Of a stretch of DNA of 64,000 nucleotides, positions 10,831 through 22,885 are shown piece after piece. A program made the translations under genes and the position numbers. The DNA is from Meconema thalassinum (Eukaryota; Arthropoda; Insecta; Orthoptera; Tettigoniidae), in contig OX336390.1 in NCBI GenBank assembly GCA_946902985.2, positions 529,870,861 to 529,934,860 of the forward strand, given 5' to 3'. The notes under the pieces were generated by a model. It had not been told where the DNA came from and did not search any database. It worked only from the letters and a program-made list of their open reading frames with translations. Position 1 is the stretch's first letter, and every line of letters begins with the position of its first letter.

Positions 10831-12550
10831 ATTCGTGTGTGTGTCCCCCCCTAATAAAATCTAAACGGCTGGAGCGATTTCAATGAAACTCGGTATGTTC
10901 ATAGCACTATTCCCGGCGACCTCGACCGTGCCCTTCAAATTTTGTTACGTCTCACCAATGCAAAATGGCGGCTGTGCGAAATATTTCACTAGCATTCAAT
11001 ATCTCCGAAACTATTACCGATATCGCCCTGAAATTGTGTACGGTGATAAAGGGTACTACTAGAAGTTCACTCATGAGACTTTCAATAACCTGGTGACTAC
11101 AAAACCAACATGGCGGTCAAGCGAAGTTGAGACTTTTAAATAGACTTTTCTCGCGATTTAACTATCCACACGTAATGAAACTTGGTACAGCAAATGTTTA
11201 TACACATTGTAATACACTGGAGTCTAATTTAGTTCAATTGTTTACATAACTTCAAAATGGCAGCTGTGCGAAATATTTCACTGACATTCTATATCTCCGA
11301 AACTATTACAGATATCACCCTGCAATTTAGTACGGTGATAAAGGGTACTGATACAAGTTTACCTATGTATATTTCATAAACTTGTAAAGTAGAAAACGAA
11401 CATGGCGACCAAGCGAAGTTGAGACTTTTAAATAGACTTTTCTCATGATTTAACCATCCAAACGTAATGAAACTAGGTACAGCAAGTGTTTATACACATA
11501 GTAATGCAATGGAGTCTAATTTAGTTCAATTGTTTACATAACCTCAAAATGGCGGCTGTGCGAAATATTTCACTGACATTCTATATCTCCGAAACTATTA
11601 CAGATATCACCCTGCAATTTTGTACGGTGATAAAGGGTACTGGTACAAGTTTATCTATGTATATTTCATAAACTTGTAAAGTAAAAAACGAACATGGCGA
11701 CCAAGCGAATTTGAAATATTTTAATAGACTTTTCTCGTGATTTAACTCTCCGAGCGCAGTGAAATGTGGTACAGTAAATGATTTTGCAGATTTTAATGCA
11801 CTGCCATCTAATTTAAATCAATTGTTTACATAACCTCAGTATGGCGGCTGTGCGAAATTTTAAAATTACATTTTTATTTCTTGTGTCGTAATCATGCGAT
11901 CGAAGTGAAAGTTTGAATAATGAACCACGGCAATAATTGTCCTTGAATGGTACATAATTCTATGGCCTATACATATAACAATCCTAAATGGCGAGCTAAA
12001 TGGCGAAATATTTAGACGGTTCTCAATATCTATGAATCTTTTACAGCAACCAAACTGATTTTTTTTATGTTCATAGAGACTATGAACATATGTTCACCTA
12101 TAGGACTTTCATTAACCTGGTGAGCACAAATCCAACATGGCGGCGACGCGAAGTATAAATATTTAAATGGACGATTCTCGCGAATTAACTATCCGAGTGC
12201 TGTTAAACGTTGCACGTTAAATGCTTATACAAATGTTGATCCACTGGCATCTAATTTATTTCAATTGTTTGCATAATCACAAGATGGCTGCTGTGCATAA
12301 TTTTAAAATCTCGTTTTTACTTCTTGTGTTCTAATAATGCGATTGAAGTTTGAATACCACACGTACACAATAATCTTAATGTAATAGTACAAAAATAAAA
12401 ATCCATCCTGGCGACAATCTGAAATATTTAGACGGTTCTCAATATCTACGAATCTGTTACAGCAATTAAACTGAAATTTTGTATGTTGTTAGAAGAAATT
12501 AACATGAGCAGGATATATGAAAATAGGCTGTATAGTTCTTTACGGAACTA
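10740..12550. repeat. Tandem array of ~285-bp units with shared ends
   Basis: Units recur with ATGGCGGCTGTGCGAAATAT (10969, 11258, 11548, 11840 region), TATATCTCCGAAACTATTAC and GTACGGTGATAAAGGGTACT about every 280-290 bp, decaying rightwards. The start has a short TG microsatellite (10794-10830) and a motif near 10860 (CGGCTGGAGCGATTTCAATG). The end block GGCTGTATAGTTCTTTACGG at 12527 also closes the array at 1-1060, so both are members of one element family of unknown class. No ORF is supported. Confidence 0.75.
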
Positions 12551-12829
12551 CTTGTTTAAAATACTTTCCTTATTGTAAATGTTGTATAATAAAACTAGAG
12601 GGGTAGTTATTTATGGCAGATTAGAAAAAGTTGTAGTATTAGTAGATTGTTATTATTATTTATTTATTAATTTTGCGCATGCGCTTACTTATTCTCAGCA
12701 TATTTACTGGAAAGAAAACATTTACAGTCCCAGACATGGATCATAAGGAGTGAATTCTCGGTGACTACACTTTTCCCTCGCTCCTTCAGGCTTGATAACC
12801 CAAGAGCAGCCTTACTATGCGACACGTCG

Positions 12830-13165
12830 AAAGTATAACTGTCTTCTGCATAATCTTAAAAAGGCCTGGGTCTAATTTCAACTCTGTGAGAGATTCCTTT
12901 AAGTTGTTCGGAATCACGCCAGTGCTGGAGATGATTATTGGAATTGTCCTGAATTGTGCCATGTGTCATTGCTTCCTGATCAGTTCTGAAAGCTCATTAT
13001 ACATTGACAGCATTTCAACATGTTTTGTTAGCTTGTTGCCACTGTTTGGGATTGCCACATCTATGAAGGTGGTGTGCCTCATACATTTGTCAACAAGAAC
13101 CAGATCAGGTCTGTTGTGCACAGCTGACTGATCTGTCAACACAGTACGATCCCAGTACAAGGTGA
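12830..13165 (-). pseudogene. LINE reverse-transcriptase C-terminal remnant
   Basis: Minus strand 13160-12966 encodes YWDRTVLTDQSAVHNRPDLV, a VDK motif and IDVAIPNSGN, a conserved segment just downstream of the reverse transcriptase in some non-LTR ORF2 proteins. The reading continues leftwards in another frame (FRTT..., LCRRQLYF). A related minus-strand piece is at 59440-59690. It is 5'-truncated and frameshifted. The stretch 12550-12810 is otherwise blank. Confidence 0.6.
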
Positions 13166-13217
13166 GTTGTCATTTTTCAGTACACTTTCTGGGACATATG
13201 TATAGTACGGCACTTTC

Positions 13218-13219
13218 TC

Positions 13220-13270
<51 letters not shown>
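13218..13270. repeat. (ATT)n microsatellite
   Basis: About 17 ATT/TTA repeats. Confidence 0.9.
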
Positions 13271-13274
<4 letters not shown>

Positions 13275-13337
13275 TCAGAAGTCAACATTCTTAGTGAAGC
13301 GTACAAGGCCAGCTGATCAGAGTTGAACGGGAACAGT

Positions 13338-14054
13338 TACCTTAGGGCTTCCCAACCTTTTAGCAACTGCGTACCTATATTTTTATAAACATATATTTAC
13401 TGTGGCCTGTTCGCCATCTCTTGATGAATACAGTACTTTTGCATTTGTCAGTTGGCACAGGCTAGAGTAAAAGGTGGCTTTTCACCGATGTCTCAGTCTC
13501 ACTCATGGCTGTGATTATATGGAAGCTACTGAGGTATGGGTGGTGCTTAGTAATGGCATTCAGGGCACAGTCAGTGCCTGTGAATGCTGTGAAAAGTTCA
13601 ACTCATAGGGTTAGGACTACTGTTCTGACTCAGTGAGGAAAGCAATGGCAAACTACCTCACTCCTCTTCTTGCCTAGAACACCTCAAAATAGCGCTGCCT
13701 TGGGTTTTTGTGGGTATCTACTCACATAACCTAACGGCGGTACTTTTTGAGGATCCAACCAGCCTTTGGGCTGACTACCTAACAGACAGACATATTTACT
13801 GTCGGAAAAGTGCCCACTGGGTTGTTATATTTTAATTAAATTACTGCGAATTTAATGCACTTGTATTTCGAGTTTTCAACCCTTTATCAAGACAACATTA
13901 ATAATAATATACGATTATATAGATTTTTTCTCTTTTTTGCTATTTTTTTAGAGATATATGTATATTAATAACATTTGTATAACAAAGGGAAAAAATAAAC
14001 GATTTTAAAGAGCACCGTGGTGCTCGCGAGCACCAGGTTGAGAATACCTGCGCT
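13338..14054. mobile_element. hAT-like MITE split by a SINE
   Basis: Left end GGGCTTCCCAACC and right end, read inwards, GGTATTCTCAACC resemble the CAGNGNTTCTCAAMC ends of hAT MITEs. The interior is interrupted by a SINE with target duplications. I could not find a matching 8-bp duplication at the outer ends. Confidence 0.4.
13404..13791 (+). mobile_element. SINE with 11-bp target duplication
   Basis: Bounded by exact copies of ATATTTACTGT at 13393-13403 and 13792-13802. The body contains GAGGAAAGCAATGGCAAACT and ACCTCACTCCTCTTCTTGCC, a recurrent SINE block. Removing it rejoins the surrounding MITE. The stretch 14060-14423 has no recognisable feature. Confidence 0.8.
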
Positions 14055-14785
14055 AGATAAAAGAATCGCAAAAATCACAAAACGCTACGAGGAAAACGGC
14101 GAAATAAAACATTTTTTGAAAACAGTGCAATATGTACTGAAACTGGATTAGGGCTGAAGCTGTTGAAGAAAGTTTTAAATGTAGATTTTTTTAATGACAA
14201 ATGCTACATATTTGCTATTATTAAATGTAAATATAACGTGAATTTTGTTAACAGATATTAGGTGATTGGAATGTTATATGTTAGGCTAATTTTGAATGGC
14301 AAGGCCTGACGACCGCTTTGTTTATTGCCAGAGTTGGTTTGTGAATAAATTCGAATCACCCTGGTAATAATTAAAACGGCTTTCTCATTAACATGTTCGC
14401 AATCACCGAAATCATCCCCTTCGCAGGGGCGGATTTAGGGGGGGGGGCGGGGGGGCGACCGCCCCCCCCCCCCTGACTTCAGATAAGGCGGAGAAAAGGG
14501 GAGAAAGAGGAGAGAAAAGAAAGAAAGAAAAAAAGGAAAAAAAGAGAAAAAGGAAGGGAAAGAAAAGAGAAAAGAATATAGCCTATCCGTGGCGAGTCGA
14601 GCCTGCGCCTGTACTGACAAGTCTGCGCTGGAACCAAGCCGAGCCGAGCTTCGCTTTCGAAGTGTCCAAGCGTTTGGTGGTCAGTCTCAGTCAACAGTCA
14701 GTGCGCGGTGCGCGTTCTTACGATAGTGTTGGCAAGTGCGTTCGCTGATATTTTTGTGCGGATTCTCGAAGGCATTAGAACCATT

Positions 14786-17700
14786 ATGGTAAGTGAGGTA
14801 GTCGTGGTGTGCTGTGTTGTGATTTTTTGTAGACGGAAATACCCAAACCCCCCTTTATCGTCCCTCCCACCTGAAGGAGTAAACCAAAGCTCTAAACATA
14901 GAATCGTTCAAACTCACTATGTTGCAAAATGTATTTTACATTTTAAGCCGTGCAGAATCGGCAACCATAAATGTACAGAACGTGCGTTATTCACGCCTTA
15001 TTGAATAGAATTTATGTATAAAATTTAAATTATTAAGTGACTAAGTTTGTATAAGTGTGAGCACTCGCGCGTTTTTTTTTTATATATTTTATTCGCTCGT
15101 AGGTTTTGTGTGTCCTGTGCGTCTGAAAGGACGGAAAATATAGTGCTTTCCGTTTATTACACATGAAACACATGAAATGAGGTAATTTCAGAACACCTCC
15201 AGACGCACAGTGAGAAGAAGAAGAAGTTAACAACAAACGTATTCGACAATGACGCTTGACATTATAAGATATGAGTTAGGGTATAATATCGAGTAAAATA
15301 TTAATAGAATGAGGAGTTACTGGTGCCAGCTTGTGGAGCAGTGAAATGAAGCAACCTATATTTGGTTTATTCCTAAGTAGGCTACACACAAACCTGAGCA
15401 CAATGTGATGGGGTACGCGGAATAAATATAATTTACCGACGCTAAATTACATTACAAACCTATCAACGTAAATGTAAACTCAACTTACTGCACGAATATT
15501 ATGATATTGGCGGAAAGAGGATGCTGTGAGTTTCTGAAAACACAAGACAATAGTTCGCCTCGCGTTACAAGTAACCCACTTCAAATGAAAATCATCCAAA
15601 GTCCTTCATAGAAGTCCAATTATTTTGTCTTGAAATACTTATACTTATCCTAGTGAAGTACTAGTTTAATTTTAATCGGCAATTAAAAAAGAATTAAAAA
15701 GGACAAAGTTGAGGTTCCGGTTTAAAAATCTTAGACTAACTAAAATTCGCGAGATAGAGGAATACCTCTTACGGACTGATCAAAAATAAAATGCAAAACC
15801 GCTTTAGACACGAAAATGCCTCGGTCCCTTGATTATTATCTAGATTGGGTTTTACGGAGGGCCTATCTGAAATACTTTTGTGATCAAAGAAGCGCCTTCT
15901 TAGCATTGCCTGCATTTTTATTTTAACCCACCGTTCGGTTTCTGTTCTAACTTGGCTACGTGCAATGTGTTCTTTGTACGATACAGACATTGACGTTGAC
16001 ATTTGACAAGCGAATTTTTCAAAAGATAAATTTCATTAGAGCAGTAGTAATTTATCTTTTTTGTTTGATTCCTTTCAGGCTAATCGCGAAAGTGGGGGAA
16101 GGAAAAGGAAAAGCGACCGCTGTGGAGATTTGAGAAATTATTTCGATGCCCCTAAAAAAGTGGTACAAATCCCTGAGCACTCATCCCCGTCCCGTCCCGA
16201 AGTTGACTCTGAGGGTGCTTTCAGTTCCGATCATCGTGGTGATGGTGATGACAGAGGAAATGACTGTGAAAACGGAGGCGCTAGTAATGATGCTGAGGGT
16301 TGCAGAGCTGGACTGGGTACCGGTAGTGATTGCGGCGTCGACGGTGGTGCTGAAATTGTTGGTGGCAATGTTGGGCTCGGCGGCGACGTACGCGCTGGAA
16401 ACTTCGCTGACGGCAGAGGGCTTGGTGACGGCGGAGATGCTGGAGTCGGCGATGGTGGTGGCAATAACAAGAGCAAACAACCTATGCCCGGACCCTCACA
16501 TTCACTTCCAACGGAGCAACTGATTTCACGTCCGTCAAAGGATTCCTGTCGAGATGCTGCTGCCTGTGACAATCTTGGAAACGACGTCGGCTTGTATATA
16601 GGTTCAGGAAAAAACAGGCCTGATGACGGAACACTTTCTACCCTTTTGACGAGTCACTGGCAACCAAACGCGAGTTATTGTTTTCCTTTCTCCGTTCACA
16701 CCAAGGGCGGAAGCGAAGAGAAACGACACCTTCACCTGCAGCACTTACAGAAGTTTCCCTGGGTCGTTCTCTCTCCATCACGTAGAGGACTCTTCTGTTT
16801 GTTCTGCCCTTTTTTTGCGAAGTCTACCGGTGGCCAAGGAAGAACGATTCTGTTGAAGACCCTGGTCAAGGAACCTCTGATGAAGTTCGCCAAGCTCCTT
16901 GGGAAAGACGGTGACCTACAGAAGCATGAGGCGACGAAGTACCACGAAGAAGCTGCCTTGTGTGCTGAAGACTTTTTGCGCAAGCAAAGAAATCCGCAAG
17001 AGCAGCTTCCCAACCAAATGGATAGCTTCCGCCTGGTAAAGATCCAAGAAAACAGAGCAACACTTGCTCTAATCTTGATGAACATCGAGTTTCTAGGCCG
17101 ACAAAATATCGCCTACCGAGGTCATCGTGATGACGGCCCAATTGCTCAAGAGGAGTCTTCACAAAACGACGGCAATTTCCGGGCTCTGCTTCGGTTCCGG
17201 ATGAAAGTTGGAGACGTCAAACTGGCCAAACATCTTGCAACGGCGGGACCCAGAAGCCTTTTCACTAGTAAAACGATCCAGAACGAATTAATTGAGCTGT
17301 GCGGGGAGAACATTCGCGAGCAGATCATAAGCCGCGTTCAAGAAGCCCGATTTTATTCTGTTGGATTTTACGAGACAACAGATGTAGCGCACATCTCTCA
17401 GCTGACTTTGTTCTTGCGGTATCTCTGGAGGAACGAAATCAGGGAGGATTTTGTGGGCTTCCTAGATGCTCGCAAATCTGCGGCGGAAGAGAAAGAGAAA
17501 GATACTCAAGGAAGTGAAGAAGAAGGGGATTTCCCTAGTGAAGACGACGATGAGAATCCTCAAGCAGCGGCAGAGTCTGCTGTTGAACCAAAACTGACTG
17601 GGGTAAAGCTGGGAGGCATCGTTGCCAAGAAGATTGATGACTTCAAACTAGACCCCAAAAGCTGTGTTGGCATCGGAACTGACGGATGTTCGGAAGCTGT

Positions 17701-18937
17701 AGGGGCAGTACAAGAGGTGCAGAAGACTGCAGTTCATGCTGTTCGGGTGCCCTGTTACAACCACCAGCTCAATCTGACGCTTTCGAAATCGTCCAAAGTG
17801 CAAGCAGTTAAAAATGCATTTGGAACTGTGGAAGAGGTGACGAATTTCTTCACAGCGTCCTCGAAGCGTAATTTTGTGTTGAAGAAGACTATCAAAGGCC
17901 AGCTTGTCGCGCTGTGCGATACGCGTTGGGTTGAACGGCACGACACAGTTTTGAAGTTCCTGGACCAATTGGACGACATTGTGAACGCGTTGGGAATCGT
18001 TTCTCAATGGGATGAAAATCAGTCAGCGCACAAAGCCGAAAGTTTGCTGGCCAGCATCACTAGTGGGCAATTCATCGTCACACTGTGCTGCATAGCAGAA
18101 GTGCTGACTCGGACGGAACCTCTCAGCCGTCTGTTCCAAAGCGAAAATCTGGACGTCCAAACCGCCTCCGAAACCACTCGGAATACGATCCAAATCTTCA
18201 AAGAAAAGCGGTCAAACGTCGAACAAGAATTTTCGTCGGTCTTCGACAACGCCAGCAAGCTTGCGCGTGAGCAAGGCACCGCTATCGACCTGCCCCGTCT
18301 TGTCCAGAAGCAAAAGAACAGGGCTAACGCGCCGGCTGACTCGCCCGAAGAGTACTACAGAAGGAACATCTACAGTCCTCTTCTTGACTGGATCTTGGAA
18401 GACCTCTCAACGCGTTTCACAGACGACGTCTTAAACGCATATCAGCTGAACGTTTTTCTTCCCCGCGTCGTAGACCCAGGATTGAACATGGATCGTCAAA
18501 TCCACTGCACTGAGGAGGACATCAGCATCCTTTCCGAGCGCTACGCTCCTCTACTTCAAAAATCGCAGTCGGAACTCCGGGCGAAGATGCATGCCGAGAC
18601 ATCCCTTTGGGCGGCGAAATGGAGAAGAGAGAGCGAAGCTGGACGCCCAATCCCTTCAAAGGCGGTGGAGGTCTACACAGCTTGCCATCCACAAGTTTTC
18701 CCTACCATCAGAACAATGATTCATATTCTTATTACTTTGCCTGTCAGTATTGCGACCGGGGAAAGATCATTTTCTGTTCTGAAGTTAGAAAAAACTGAGA
18801 ATAGGTCAAGATGCGGCGAGGAAAGACTGAACGGCCTAACTTTAATGTATGTACATCGAGACATTAAATTAGACTACGATAGAATCATTAACCGTTTTGC
18901 TTCCAAGAAAGCCCGAAAGCTAAAACTTCTGTTGTAG
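14786..18937 (+). CDS. hAT transposase (TTF zinc finger, two exons)
   Basis: Predicted cut-and-paste transposase of the hAT superfamily, ZMYM1-like in layout. The best start is ATG 14786-14788, the last codon of exon 1, directly followed by a strong donor GTAAGT. Exon 2 starts at 16079 after CCTTTCAG, in phase 0, giving about 953 residues. Order: acidic, Gly-rich low-complexity N-terminus (to about 145); TTF-type zinc finger (FCLFC; KHEATKYH, about 235-305); DUF4371-like core; RNase-H-like catalytic domain split by an acidic insert (about 470-510); C-terminal dimerisation motif (SIATGERSFSVL, about 890). The second catalytic Asp is D536 in GIGTDGCSEAVGAVQ. The first sits in FYETTDVAH, where relatives usually have DETTD: the expected Asp appears to be Tyr (codon 17369-17371). 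Without that residue transposition should fail, so the protein may be inactive or work only by binding. AATAAA lies at 18988-18993. Confidence 0.88.
14789..16078 (+). other. Intron of the hAT transposase gene
   Basis: Donor G|GTAAGT immediately after the ATG and acceptor with pyrimidine-rich TTTATCTTTTTTG...CCTTTCAG|GC at 16078. The exon-2 frame stays open leftwards through the acceptor to 16061 but has no ATG there, which supports splicing from the upstream ATG. Confidence 0.75.
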
Positions 18938-18987
18938 TGTTACGGCAGGGAAGGAGCCTAATGTGAGACCATTGGGAATTGTGAGGC

Positions 18988-18993
18988 AATAAA
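18988..18993 (+). terminator. AATAAA polyadenylation signal, hAT gene
   Basis: AATAAA 51 nt after the stop codon, followed by a T-run. Confidence 0.6.
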
Positions 18994-19559
18994 TATTTTT
19001 TTCATGAGATGTGCTTTTGATTAAAGTTCATTCCCAAGACCTGTTTTTGTCGTTGGTTTGTTTTTTCGTTGAAAGCATTTTATGATGTTTAGAAGCTTAT
19101 TGGATCGTTACCTTCTTTTAAAAGAAAAACAAAAGGATCAGTGCCAGTAAAAAATCGTAATGAAATATGAAATAAAAGTACCGGTGCATATCTTTCCAGT
19201 AGTCTCGATTACTAGCAAAACTATTATTTTATATTGACTAAGGTACGTGGTGATAAAATACAAAAAAAATAGTAATAACTAAAATAACAAGCGAAACTGC
19301 TATCTGCAGAGATGATGACGGTCTACTAAAAATGGTACTGCCTTCGTGGAGACCTTCTACAAATTGTTCTGATGTAGCCCCCGGAACATAGGCAACCTGA
19401 TTAAAAATCATTAACCGCCCCCCCCCCCCCCTGAAATACCCCCTAAATCCGCCCCTGCCCCTTCGGGTACCCATTTGTCCGCAATCAGGAGAACACCAAA
19501 CAAGAAACGGGGAATACTACTTCCTTGTTGGGCCAGATTAATTTGTTGAAGAGATAGAA

Positions 19560-19850
19560 ACCATTAAAGAAAGCTTTCAGTCGGTCAACACAAATTGTGC
19601 CCTATTACATTAGGCGGGAAACAAGTATTTACATACCCTAACCTGAAAAAAAAAAGAGATATTACAAAATAAAACGCGTTTATGTACAAAATGGGGTACT
19701 TATTTGGATGACATGTTTCAAACGTCAAGCGGTCATCCTCAGATCCTGTTCAGTTAGGCTTAATTAGTAACTTATGCGATGTTTAAGAATTACACTTAAT
19801 CACAAATATATACATATGGTAAATGGTATACCGGAAACACCCCTTTGACG
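19560..19850 (-). repeat. Penelope-like terminal-repeat fragment
   Basis: Contains CTTTCAGTCGGTCAACAC, TACCCTAACCTGAAA and a minus-strand hammerhead-like motif, in the same order as the arms of the element at 2302-5480. Confidence 0.65.
19706..19746 (-). ncRNA. Hammerhead-ribozyme-like motif
   Basis: Minus strand: helix I GGAT/ATCC perfect, CTGAGGA, T, helix II GACCG/CGTTT (weakened), loop CTTGA, GAAAC, helix III AC/GT with loop AT, cleavage triplet GTC. Core and cleavage site are intact; helix II is partly lost. Confidence 0.45.
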
Positions 19851-19869
19851 ACCATCCATGGAACGATTG

Positions 19870-20575
19870 GAACAATCAGTCGCTTTCGTTATATTAGTGA
19901 ACGAGTCCACCCCAATGGCAGAGGTGGCACCTCCATCTTAGCAAGGCGTAACAAACTCAACGCAGCATACCAACTATCCCACAATTTGTACAACAAGAAA
20001 TGAAGAATGATAAGATCTATCACTACAGAACTGATGTCAGACCACAGTTTCTGTACGCCGCAGAGACCCTCTTGATGAACAGAAAAGGCACCCGGAGAAA
20101 GCCGAAAGACGTATCCTCAGGAAAATTCATGGCCCGAGATTGCTCCCAGATGGAACCTACCGTTTGAAATCTAATTCTGACCTGAATCAACAGTTAGAAT
20201 CAGCCAATACCAGTACGCGACGTAGGAGGCTAAAATTCTACGGTGCCTACAACGAATGAACAGCAACAGGTTTACCAAGAAGATCTTCTCCTTGGATAAA
20301 AGCTACAAGACTGGAAGCCTGTGGCTTAATGAAGTACTAAATGACTTAGATTCGGCGGGAATTGCTGACCTTGATGTAGAAGATCGTTCTAAATTTTGTG
20401 CTATGCTAGAGTCTTGGACCCCACCACCTAGAGTCCCTAAATGTCGGAAGCCCCTTTCGCATGAGAGAAAGAGAAATTATCAGCATGGCTCAAGAGATAT
20501 TGGGAACGGAAAAGAGCATCGAAGAAGAACTTGTCATAAGCACTCCGTAGTGGGCTTAAATCAATAATAATAATA
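19870..20575 (+). pseudogene. LINE ORF2 C-terminal remnant with (AAT)n tail
   Basis: Plus-strand pieces in several frames include LYAAETLLMNRKG, RRRRLKFYG- and MNSNRFTKKIFSLD-like segments followed by LWLNEVLNDL, the usual C-terminal region after a LINE reverse transcriptase. It ends in (AAT)n at 20564-20580, a likely retrotransposition tail. Broken by several frame changes. Confidence 0.6.
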
Positions 20576-20659
20576 ATAATTTATAGTTTACATAAGTTTG
20601 TATAAACTTTAAAAAAAGTTTTGAAGTGTATAATAATAATGCTACCATTTACGTAAACC

Positions 20660-20960
20660 GCCACACGAGACGACCACATGTGTTTAACGAACGGACATAA
20701 CGTCGCCTCAGCCGAACCTTACGGGGCGATCGGAGGGCTACTGTGAGCCAGATCACCGCCCAGTGGAATGTTTCTTGTCGAGTCGATGCCTCGCCGTATT
20801 GCTGGCGTTTTGAGGGCTCGCGGAGGAGCAACTCGTTGTTAACATCATATCCCGTGCCTTCCCATGACTTTTGGCCACTAGAAATGTATGTAGGGCGCTT
20901 CTGTAAAGGAGCTCGTATGTTCTAAGTGTAGCCGTCAATCAATCAATCAATCAAATTCTC
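20660..20960 (+). pseudogene. Probable Tc1-like transposase C-terminal remnant
   Basis: A plus-strand frame near 20767-20840 encodes FLVESMPRRIAGVLRARGG and ends at a stop, a pattern typical of the C-terminus of Tc1-type DDE transposases. The sequence then runs into a (CAAT)n tail at 20936-20955. No terminal repeats were found. From 20960 to 21740 I see no feature beyond short AT microsatellites. Confidence 0.4.
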
Positions 20961-21744
20961 TCTCTCTTAAAACGTTGCAAAAATGCTATTTATTAAGAGA
21001 TAGGCTACTTGTCAACAAATCTCACTCCCAACTCTAGCCTGACTTATTTGTTTAGCCACGAGCTATATTGTCGCAACCTATGGAATAACACACGGAGCTT
21101 TGAAGGTGATGGATGTTTGTGTACAGCAAGGTTAACCTCTTCCGTGTGAACGCCACTCTTGTTTATCGCTCAGCCACTTCCTGTGATAAAACTCATGGAT
21201 AACGCAACACCAACACGAAAGCATCTTCCACATTCTTGTTCCCTAATCCATAGTTTTGCAACCAAGACAATCGGGAAGATATTTTAACCTAAAGTCTATT
21301 CGCCGAGTCGAGACAGTGCCCTTGGCTACCCAGACAGGGAAACACGTCCAGTTCACGTCATTGGCTCTGCCGGACAGGGGTAGCCAAGAAGCTCCGAGAT
21401 CATTAGTCATCTCGTAGCCCTAGAAAAGACAAGACTTGCTGCACTTAGTGCTGTGCTGCACTGTATACTGATTCCTGTCATAAGCAGTTAAGAACTTACT
21501 AATTAATTAATTAAATAAATACATAAACGAACAACAAATAACCCGTGCAGTAGCATGTAACCGATAAGGCAGTCCGCTTCACATGTAGGCTATACACAGC
21601 ACTGAAGTTTGGGTACGTTTAACAGGCACAGCTGTATGCACCCCTTGCGGGCAGCCCTGCAATCACGTGTACAACTGTGTTTACTTCCACTATCTCGACT
21701 CGGCGAACAGACGTTAGATCCATAGTACAGTACATGTACATAAA

Positions 21745-22045
21745 AGACCTGACAGTGTTGCCAAACTTTTGTGGACCAAGAATAGGAGATGGCCACTTTT
21801 AAAAATATATCGTGTTGGAAGCCATTGTTTTATTGTTTTTCAGTCGGTCAACACAATTGTAATGGGTGTTTCCCTAATCCTGAAAACAATTTACGTGATA
21901 TTAATAAATATGCTTGGATGACTAGTTTCGATCGTCCAGCGATTATCATCAGATTTTTTAAATCTATGTCTACAAATATGGGTGATGGTGCAATATACTG
22001 TATTTGGTTGCAGTAGTTATCGAACTAGCGCAACTAGCCAAGACT
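21745..22045 (-). repeat. Penelope-like terminal-repeat fragment
   Basis: Holds GTGTTGGAAGCCATTGTTTT, TTTTCAGTCGGTCAACACAA, CCCTAATCCTGAAAAC and a hammerhead-like motif. Confidence 0.65.
21916..21956 (-). ncRNA. Hammerhead-ribozyme-like motif, degenerate
   Basis: Minus strand: CTGATGA, T, AATCG/CGATC stem, GAAAC, AC/GT with loop TA, triplet GTC, ATCC; the 5' strand of helix I is AAAT, so helix I is lost. Confidence 0.4.
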
Positions 22046-22885
22046 TGTTAGTTATATGTGGTTTTTTTTTGTTAAGATATTGTTAGTGGTGATTGACCTT
22101 CAAGTTTGCTTGTTTAGTGTGACTGTTAATAAATGGTTGGAGCGGATTGTGAACTTAGCTGGTTGTTTGAGCGATATGTGGTCCATTCCCATGCAGCTGC
22201 CAGCACCACTGCGTGCACTGAATTTCAAATTTTCCTTAAATATACCCAGAATACGAAATCATTTTCAAAATAAGAAATAAATTCATAGCAGAACATCTAA
22301 AAGTAATCTAATTTTTACTGTACTCACCAATAGAATTCATTTTATGTTTGACGATGTCGAAATGTAAACATTATGTGTTAGAAAACTGTACCATAATGAG
22401 GCTCATTATAACACAATTTTTCATTATGAAACAGTTTCTCCCACCAATCAGAGCTCAGGAAACAGTTGTTTGACCAATTAGGTGAGGATACCTTCACGCA
22501 TGCGCTCAAAATCCAACATGTCTATATAAATTACCGAAAGTGCACCGTCCAAATGTTCGCGTAAATAAACTGGCGAATATGAGACTAGAAATAGCACTGT
22601 ATATACCTTAATATCCCCAACTCCAATTTCAACACAGCGCATTGCTTTCAAACGACTTCAGTGACAGTTTGACTGAATGCAGGTGCACATCGGCAGGCTG
22701 TTAACATTGCCAAGCACACAGAGCGCATGCGTCGGTCGGTCAGAGCACTTGAAAACAGAGATATCCTACCCAGCGCTTGCACTCTGATCACAAAATTCTA
22801 GTGACTGAATCTCAACAGATATTTATGAATATTTATGTTAAAACATACAATAAAAGTTATAATTATCGTCGAACATAAACAGTCG

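Larger units (their letters stand above)
14424..19457 (+). mobile_element. Full-length hAT transposon (5,034 bp)
   Basis: The terminal inverted repeats read CAGGGGCGGATTTAGGGGG at 14424-14442 and, reverse-complemented, at 19439-19457. Both ends abut an exact 8-bp direct repeat CCCCTTCG (14416-14423 and 19458-19465), the hallmark of hAT insertion. Inside the repeats lie G/C homopolymer blocks (a palindromic GGGGGGCGACCGCCCCCC on the left, a C14-15 tract on the right). One long spliced transposase gene occupies the interior. The intact duplication and long open frame suggest a fairly recent insertion. Confidence 0.95.

Noticed and set aside
16146..18798. Several 60-125-codon frames on both strands within the hAT gene
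   Set aside because: Shadows of the 953-residue transposase frame.
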